Positions 6,669-10,411 of a stretch of 10,411 nucleotides of DNA are shown here, one piece after another. The stretch is taken from contig CAZHOV010000192.1 of assembly GCA_964534315.1 (NCBI GenBank), positions 1 to 10,411 of the forward strand, written 5' to 3'. Every line of letters starts with the position of its first letter. The stretch's first letter is position 1. The notes beneath the pieces are model-generated. The model was not told the DNA's origin. It ran no database searches and worked only from the letters and a program-made list of their open reading frames with translations. Position numbers and translations under genes: made by a program. The stretch comes from CAZHOV01 sp964534315 (GTDB lineage: Bacteria > Bacteroidota > Bacteroidia > Chitinophagales > Saprospiraceae).

Positions 6669-6956
6669 ATGAAAGATCAAAAAAGGAAAAAAAGACGGAG
6701 GTGTTATGATGCCGAATTCAAGAAAAATGCGTTAGACCTGGTTAGCGATGGAAGAAGTGTACGCTCTGTTGCCAGTTCACTTGGAATAAGCGAAGGGGTA
6801 TTACACAAGTGGAAGCAGCAGGCTAAAGAAAAAAGCCAAATGGACGAAAATGAGGATAATGAAGAAATTGATCGACTGAAAAGGGAGCTCCAGGAAGTTA
6901 AGCGCGAGCGAGATATCTTAAAAAAAGCTTTGAGCATTTTCAGCCGAGCGACGTAG
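6669..6956 (+). CDS. IS3-family OrfA, HTH DNA-binding protein
   Basis: The 95-residue product is the usual OrfA of IS3 elements. A basic start precedes a helix-turn-helix (about 15-50: YDAEFKKNALDLV, then SVRSVASSLGISEGVLHKWKQQ). A leucine-zipper-like helix (67-88: IDRLKRELQEVKRERDILKKAL) should allow multimerisation with the transposase. It binds the element's ends and alone acts mainly as a regulator. Near its 3' end, seven A residues at 6920-6926 allow ribosomes to slip into the -1 frame and make the OrfAB fusion transposase. The start lies 34 bases inside the left end. Confidence 0.93.
   Translation: MKDQKRKKRRRCYDAEFKKNALDLVSDGRSVRSVASSLGISEGVLHKWKQQAKEKSQMDENEDNEEIDRLKRELQEVKRERDILKKALSIFSRAT
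6920..6926 (+). promoter_or_regulatory. A7 slippery site for -1 frameshift
   Basis: In the OrfA frame the run reads A AAA AAA (codons 6921-6923 and 6924-6926). Slipping back by one base continues AGC TTT GAG and so on into the OrfB frame with no stop, giving KLYDFISAQR as the junction into OrfB. OrfA is in frame 0 and OrfB in -1, as expected for programmed frameshifting in IS3. Confidence 0.7.
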
Positions 6957-6961
6957 TCAAG

Positions 6962-7840
6962 TTGTATGACTTTATATCAGCTCAACGGTTGAGGTATCCG
7001 GTTCAAAAGATGTGTAAAGTATTGAATGTCAGTCGCAGTTCGTATTATGCTTATGTGAATGAACAGACTTATCAGATTAAATCGAATAAAGCACTTTTGC
7101 TGAATGAAGTAAAAGAAATTTTTGAAAATCATAAAAGAAGATACGGAAGTCGCAGGATACGAGAGGAGTTGAAAGACAAAGGTTATGAGATTGGTTTATA
7201 TCGGGTTAGACGCATGATGGCCGATCAAGACTTGTTAGCTATACAGCCTAGAAGGTTTGTGCCTCGCACCACTCAGTCTAATCCTAATTTGCAAAGAAGT
7301 CCCAATTTGCTGTTAGACGCTCCTTTTCCACAAGCTCCCAATGAAGTGATTGTGGGAGACATCACTTATTTACCCACACCGGGAGGTTGGCTCTATTTGA
7401 GTGTGTGGATGGACTTGTTCAGTCGCAAGATAGTGGGTTGGCAGGTTGATGAACATATAAAAGCATCTTTGGTGATCCTGGCTTTACAACAGGTGATCAG
7501 GAGCCGACAACCACCCTCAGGGCTCATTGTCCACTCGGATGGAGGTCGTCAGTATGGTTCGTTGGCTTTTAGAAGTTTACTCAAGCGTCATGAATTTTGT
7601 CAGAGTATGACCCGAAAGGATGACCATTACGATAATGCTTTTGCTGAATCCCTGTTTTCCAGATTCAAAGCAGAGCTGTTAACAGATGATAGATTTGAAA
7701 ATTTACAAGGGGCAAGATTGAAGACTTTTGAATATATTGAGGGATACTATAATACGATTCGAAAACATTCTTCACTGGGCTATAAGAGGCCGGATCAATT
7801 TGAAAACCTTTATTGGGGGGCATCTACCCAACCAGGCTAA
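6962..7840 (+). CDS. IS3-family OrfB, DDE transposase catalytic part
   Basis: Read from a TTG at 6962 this gives 292 residues, but the real product is probably the OrfAB fusion, because the -1 frame is open back through the A7 run. The N-terminal part (1-100) has the HTH_21-like region with RRYGSRRIREEL (59-70). The integrase core runs from about 127 to 285. The catalytic triad is complete: D133 in VGDITYL, D193 in HSDGG and E229 in AFAESLFSRFK, with 35 residues between the last two, as required for DD35E. The C-terminus has the usual YYNTIRKHSSLGYKRPDQF. The usual HSDRGSQY is HSDGGRQY here, a tolerated variation. It cuts and joins the element's ends by a copy-out/paste-in route. There is no sign of decay. 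Confidence 0.93.
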   Translation: MYDFISAQRLRYPVQKMCKVLNVSRSSYYAYVNEQTYQIKSNKALLLNEVKEIFENHKRRYGSRRIREELKDKGYEIGLYRVRRMMADQDLLAIQPRRFVPRTTQSNPNLQRSPNLLLDAPFPQAPNEVIVGDITYLPTPGGWLYLSVWMDLFSRKIVGWQVDEHIKASLVILALQQVIRSRQPPSGLIVHSDGGRQYGSLAFRSLLKRHEFCQSMTRKDDHYDNAFAESLFSRFKAELLTDDRFENLQGARLKTFEYIEGYYNTIRKHSSLGYKRPDQFENLYWGASTQPG

Positions 7841-7863
7841 AGGACAGGAATGAGGCCAAACGA

Positions 7864-7913
7864 TTTTTTCCTTCAAACAGCCTTTTTTAAAAAAGGCTGT
7901 TTGAAGGAAAAAA
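7864..7913. terminator. Perfect 50-bp palindrome, bidirectional terminator
   Basis: The 25 bases at 7864-7888 are exactly reverse-complementary to 7889-7913 with no spacer. A GC-containing stem (CCTTCAAACAGCC) is framed by T6 and A6 on both sides, so a transcript from either strand ends in a stem followed by a U-run. It sits 23 bases after the OrfB stop and within the element. It should stop IS transcripts from leaving rightward and outside transcripts from entering from the right. Confidence 0.85.
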
Positions 7914-7944
7914 TAGAAAATATTTTATAATCTCACTTAAAAAA

Positions 7945-7953
7945 GTGTCCGGC
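7945..7953 (-). repeat. IS3 right inverted end
   Basis: GTGTCCGGC is the counterpart of the left end at 6635-6643, matching over CGGACAC. AAA at 7954-7956 follows, equal to the three bases before the left end. Confidence 0.6.
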
Positions 7954-7956
7954 AAA

Positions 7957-7995
7957 ATTGAACCACTTCAGGTTATTATCAAACAAATTGAATGA
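7957..7995 (+). pseudogene. 3' part of the IS-split tiny gene
   Basis: After removal of the element and one AAA copy, these twelve codons (IEPLQVIIKQIE) and the TGA at 7993-7995 continue the frame begun at 6548. The segment would be a short amphipathic tail after the membrane span. Alone it has no start codon. Confidence 0.35.
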
Positions 7996-8023
7996 AATTG
8001 GCAATTTTTGCGTTAAAAAAATG

Positions 8024-8031
8024 TAAATTTG
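8024..8031 (+). promoter_or_regulatory. Candidate -7 box before the 174-aa gene
   Basis: TAAATTTG fits TAnnTTTG exactly. The only upstream TTG candidates give spacers of 13 (8008-8010) or 23 bases (7998-8000), neither ideal. A start 4-9 bases downstream would fall at or next to the ATG at 8038, implying a leaderless or nearly leaderless message. The match could also be chance in AT-rich DNA. Confidence 0.4.
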
Positions 8032-8037
8032 TTTAAG

Positions 8038-8562
8038 ATGAATACAGTATTGACCACATCTAACAATGTAAGTACTCTTGAAAAGAGTAAAGATGTTATT
8101 TCCGCAATCGGAAAAGCATACGATTTCTATTATAGCGCTCAACAATTAAATGATTCCTCCTTCAATGAGGGCGTTACTCGTCTGTTGGGAGAGTGGTATA
8201 TGCGTGTTGTCTTTAAAAGCCTTCATCGATCAATTGTAAAAAAATTGAATACGCTTCAAATCCCTGCAAAAAACAGCGAAGAGTACTATAGACTTCGACT
8301 TCTTCACGATACTATTCATGAAGGATTAAATGATCTGATTCCTCCTTTTAGTGAGGATCAATTTAACACCTTCAGCAGTGGTCAAAAGAAAATTCTTTCT
8401 ATTGCAAATGAGATTACTCAGACTTTAAAGGAGTTTGATCAAAAAATCATCGACTATCTCTCCACGATCGATCCTGAAGTTTCTAATGATAGTGATTTCC
8501 AACACGTATCCGAAGCAGAATTATGGAACAATAGAACTAAGACATACAAATATGTGATCTAA
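8038..8562 (+). CDS. Hypothetical helical protein, first of a two-gene unit
   Basis: The ATG at 8038 gives 174 residues; a TTG at 8029 in frame is less likely because it lies in the -7 box. The protein is soluble and mostly helical. It shows long amphipathic helices (about 15-65 and 76-145) and an acidic region (about 148-165) ending in LWNNRTKTYKYVI. I do not recognise a family. Its stop TAA shares its last A with the ATG of the next gene, which points to translational coupling. Small soluble partner plus conserved second gene is a common layout for toxin-antitoxin or small regulatory pairs, but nothing in the residues proves that here. Confidence 0.7.
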   Translation: MNTVLTTSNNVSTLEKSKDVISAIGKAYDFYYSAQQLNDSSFNEGVTRLLGEWYMRVVFKSLHRSIVKKLNTLQIPAKNSEEYYRLRLLHDTIHEGLNDLIPPFSEDQFNTFSSGQKKILSIANEITQTLKEFDQKIIDYLSTIDPEVSNDSDFQHVSEAELWNNRTKTYKYVI

Positions 8563-9071
8563 TGTTTGACCAGTCCTATGATTTTGAATTCAAGGGAAGT
8601 CAAAAGCCCAATGCAGGAGATCACTTTTTTCAAAAGTACATCTTTACCTTTAAGTGTAGATTTAATAATCGGTATATTGTAAATGTAGAGAAGTATGAAT
8701 TTGATATTTTTGTGGTAAAATTTCACTTGAAGGCCCATAGCGATAGCGAAAATAAATACAACCTTTTAACGGGGTTGAATGATGTAGGAAGGATAGTGAG
8801 AACGTGCATTAATATCATGCTCCATTTCTATGAAGAAAATGAGTTTTCTTCCTTTGGGTTTATTGGCAGTAACCTGATAAACGAAGAAATCTCTGATACC
8901 AAACGCTTTAGAATTTATTCCAAAGTAATGGAAAACTTTTTTTCTCCTTTAAAATTTAACCACTATAAATTCCCTGGAAAAAGTGCCTACTTACTTTTAA
9001 ATAAAGCCAATGAAAAGCATTGTCAGTTAGATAAGGTACAAAAGATGTTTTTGGAATTTTATGAAGTATAA
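8562..9071 (+). CDS. Hypothetical protein resembling DUF6934
   Basis: This 169-residue protein has the layout I remember for the Bacteroidota family DUF6934. An N-terminal aromatic strand and a VVKF strand (51-54) come first. YNLLTGLNDVGRIVRTCINIMLHFYEEN (66-93) forms a strand-turn-helix. SFGFIGSN (97-104) and the conserved-looking TKRFRIYSKVM (113-123) follow, and a C-terminal strand SAYLLLNK (141-148) closes the pattern. The family has no known function. The match is from memory of its pattern, not a search. It overlaps the upstream 174-aa gene by one base (TAATG) and converges on hsdM with only 22 bases between stops. Confidence 0.7.
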   Translation: MFDQSYDFEFKGSQKPNAGDHFFQKYIFTFKCRFNNRYIVNVEKYEFDIFVVKFHLKAHSDSENKYNLLTGLNDVGRIVRTCINIMLHFYEENEFSSFGFIGSNLINEEISDTKRFRIYSKVMENFFSPLKFNHYKFPGKSAYLLLNKANEKHCQLDKVQKMFLEFYEV

Positions 9072-9093
9072 GTCTCTGTATCTGGCTCACTCA

Positions 9094-10374
9094 TTAAAAA
9101 AAACCTAATTCCTTTAAATAATCCTCCATTTTACCCTTCAACACCTCCAACTCTCCTTCCAACTGCTTAATTTCCTTCTGCACCGCCGGTATATCAACCA
9201 ATTCTTCCTCTTCAAATGTATCCACATAACGCGGGATATTTAGGTTGAAGTCATTTTCCTCTATTTCTTCCAACTTAGCTATATAGCTATATTTATCTAG
9301 GGTGGTAAAATCTTTATAGGTTGTTACAACCTTTTCCAGGTCCTGCTCCCGCAGTTTATTTTGATTTTTACCTTCTTCGTATTCCCGGCTGGCATCAATA
9401 AATAATACTTGGTCGGTATTTCGATTCTTTTGGAAAACCAATAAAGCCGCGGGAATACCTGTACCAAAAAAGAGGTTGCTGGGGAGGCCAATCACAGCAT
9501 GCAGCAAGTTTTCTTCGATTAACTTTTTACGGATCTTTCCTTCAGAACTTCCCCGAAATAATACCCCATGAGGTACGACTACGATCATTCGTCCATGTTC
9601 ATTCAAGCTTCCGATCATGTGGGTGATAAAGGCATAATCTCCCTTGCTTTTAGGGGGAGTACCCCGCCAAAAACGCTTATACAAATCATTGTCCACATCC
9701 TGACTTCCCCATTTATCCAGGGAGAAAGGCGGATTAGCTACTACGATATCAAAGCGCATCAGTTTATCAACCTCAATATGCCTGGGGTTACGAATGGTGT
9801 TGCCCCATTCAATAAAAGCCGAATGAATACCATGGAGGAACATATTCATTTTACACAAAGCATAGGTGTTGCCATTGCTCTCTTGCCCATAAAGCGAAAA
9901 GTCATCGCTACCCACTTGCTGTCCTGCTTTGATCAACAACGAGCCGGAACCGCAGGTAGGATCATAAATCTTATCGCCTTGCCTTGGTGAAATAATCCGA
10001 GCCATCAATTCCGATACCTCTGCAGGCGTATAAAATTCTCCTCCTTTCTTGCCGCTATCGGAAGCAAAACGAGAAATTAAGAATTCGTAGGTATTACCGA
10101 TAATATCGAGGTTTCCCACTCTGGAGGGTCGGAGGTCGAGTTCTGGTTTGGCAAAATCTTCGAGCAGGTGTTTAAGGCGTCGATTGCGTTGTTTAGGCTC
10201 TCCCAGGTTACGAGTAGAGTTGAAGTCAATCTCCCGGAATACCCCTTCCAACTTTCCCCGGTTAGCATCTTCCAGATCTTGAGTAGCCAGGTTGATCTTT
10301 TGCCCGATATCATCATCGCTCCGGTGGTTATAAAGATAATCAAAGGTTGACCGCTCCGTATCCATCAACCCCAC
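9094..10374 (-). CDS. hsdM: Type I restriction-modification DNA methyltransferase, N-terminus missing
   Basis: HsdM transfers a methyl group from S-adenosylmethionine to the N6 of adenine within the site chosen by HsdS. The 426 residues hold the N6_Mtase domain: GEFYTP (112-117), SAM-binding motif DPTCGSG (138-144), the catalytic VANPPF with NPPF at 214-217, and GDYAFITHM (245-253). GVLFRG and FFGTGIPAALLVF follow. A C-terminal coiled coil (about 396-420) normally contacts HsdS. Family members of this type start some 70-80 residues earlier with an HsdM_N helical domain. Here the frame begins in the segment MDTERSTFDYLYNHR, and TAA at 10387-10389 closes it upstream. GTG at 10374 or ATG at 10365 are the available starts. 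The upstream part may lie beyond the window, separated by an insertion or a frameshift. Base composition is richer in GC than the neighbouring hypotheticals. No hsdS follows. Confidence 0.88.
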   Translation of the reverse strand: MGLMDTERSTFDYLYNHRSDDDIGQKINLATQDLEDANRGKLEGVFREIDFNSTRNLGEPKQRNRRLKHLLEDFAKPELDLRPSRVGNLDIIGNTYEFLISRFASDSGKKGGEFYTPAEVSELMARIISPRQGDKIYDPTCGSGSLLIKAGQQVGSDDFSLYGQESNGNTYALCKMNMFLHGIHSAFIEWGNTIRNPRHIEVDKLMRFDIVVANPPFSLDKWGSQDVDNDLYKRFWRGTPPKSKGDYAFITHMIGSLNEHGRMIVVVPHGVLFRGSSEGKIRKKLIEENLLHAVIGLPSNLFFGTGIPAALLVFQKNRNTDQVLFIDASREYEEGKNQNKLREQDLEKVVTTYKDFTTLDKYSYIAKLEEIEENDFNLNIPRYVDTFEEEELVDIPAVQKEIKQLEGELEVLKGKMEDYLKELGFF

Positions 10375-10376
10375 CC

Positions 10377-10398
10377 CATCTTGCTTTTAAGCAGGATG
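10377..10398. repeat. Inverted repeat at the 5' break of hsdM
   Basis: CATCTTGCTT (10377-10386) and AAGCAGGATG (10389-10398) pair over 10 positions with one G-U in RNA, around TT. A weaker outer pair surrounds it: 10341-10354 and the last 14 bases (10398-10411) match inverted at 11 of 14. The in-frame stop of hsdM lies in the middle. It may mark an inserted sequence or a hairpin between two genes. The window ends here. Confidence 0.5.
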
Positions 10399-10411
10399 CT
10401 GTTGACCTTTG

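Larger units (their letters stand above)
6635..7953 (+). mobile_element. IS3-family insertion sequence, apparently complete
   Basis: The element carries overlapping-frame OrfA and OrfB, an A7 slippage run, short inverted ends and an internal terminator. The ends share CGGACAC (6637-6643) with GTGTCCG (7945-7951) in complement. Looser inward matches also occur (TAAGT at 6649-6653, ACTTA at 7935-7939). The outermost two bases on each side do not match, so the exact edges could move by a base or two. I place them at 6635 and 7953 because this leaves AAA on both flanks (6632-6634, 7954-7956), a 3-bp duplication normal for IS3. That choice also restores the interrupted frame. At about 1319 bp it is of usual IS3 length. 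The subgroup was not determined. Confidence 0.85.

Noticed and set aside
6704..6937. Minus-strand open frame inside OrfA
   Set aside because: Shadow of the coding OrfA. Ser/Leu-rich, with no start context.
6531..7993. 10-bp direct repeat CAAATTGAAT on both sides of the IS (6531-6540 and 7984-7993)
   Set aside because: It is about 95 and 30 bases away from the element ends and so cannot be the target duplication. Probably chance in AT-rich DNA.
9568..9990. Plus-strand open frame within hsdM (also 10168-10350 and 10077-10343)
   Set aside because: These overlap the well-supported methyltransferase frame with intact motifs and show no family signature of their own.

Overview
The window looks like Bacteroidota chromosome, most likely from an environmental lineage such as the Saprospiria or Cytophagia. 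The evidence is AT-rich coding DNA, A/T-rich leaders without clear Shine-Dalgarno sites, two candidate TAnnTTTG promoter boxes of the Bacteroidota type, IS3-family codon style and short G-rich tandem arrays. The genus cannot be fixed from the sequence. The region is accessory in character: repeats, decayed genes, an insertion sequence, orphan hypotheticals and part of a restriction-modification system.

Left part (1-1860). Two direct-orientation arrays of a degenerate 8-bp unit (CGGTWCAR) flank a broken gene for an AAA-type ATPase with a C-terminal PD-(D/E)XK-like domain. The gene has lost its N-terminal part, including Walker A. An imperfect 19-bp inverted repeat (362-380 / 1611-1629, 18 of 19 matching) brackets the gene and its upstream dyad. 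It may be an internally deleted copy of a mobile unit.

Middle minus-strand genes (1858-4260). A 507-aa protein of unknown function carries what may be two tandem beta-rich domains. A 261-aa protein ends in a LuxR-like helix-turn-helix region. A hairpin terminator lies between them.

Plus-strand cluster (4420-6634, probably continuing after the insertion). A good Bacteroidota promoter precedes a VWA-like lipoprotein, an overlapping four-helix membrane protein, a small membrane-anchored OB-fold-like protein and a tiny single-span protein. The tiny gene is interrupted by an intact IS3-family element (about 6635-7953). Removing the element and one copy of an AAA duplication restores a 41-codon frame. 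The element has OrfA, OrfB with a complete DD35E triad, an A7 frameshift site and a perfect 50-bp palindrome that should terminate transcription in both directions.

Right part (8024-10411). A two-gene unit with a 1-nt overlap (174 aa and 169 aa; the second resembles DUF6934 proteins) converges on a type I restriction-modification methyltransferase gene (hsdM). All catalytic motifs of HsdM are present, but the frame is closed by a stop about 13 codons before the first recognisable family segment. The N-terminal domain is therefore missing or separated, and an inverted repeat sits at the break. No hsdS or hsdR lies in the window.
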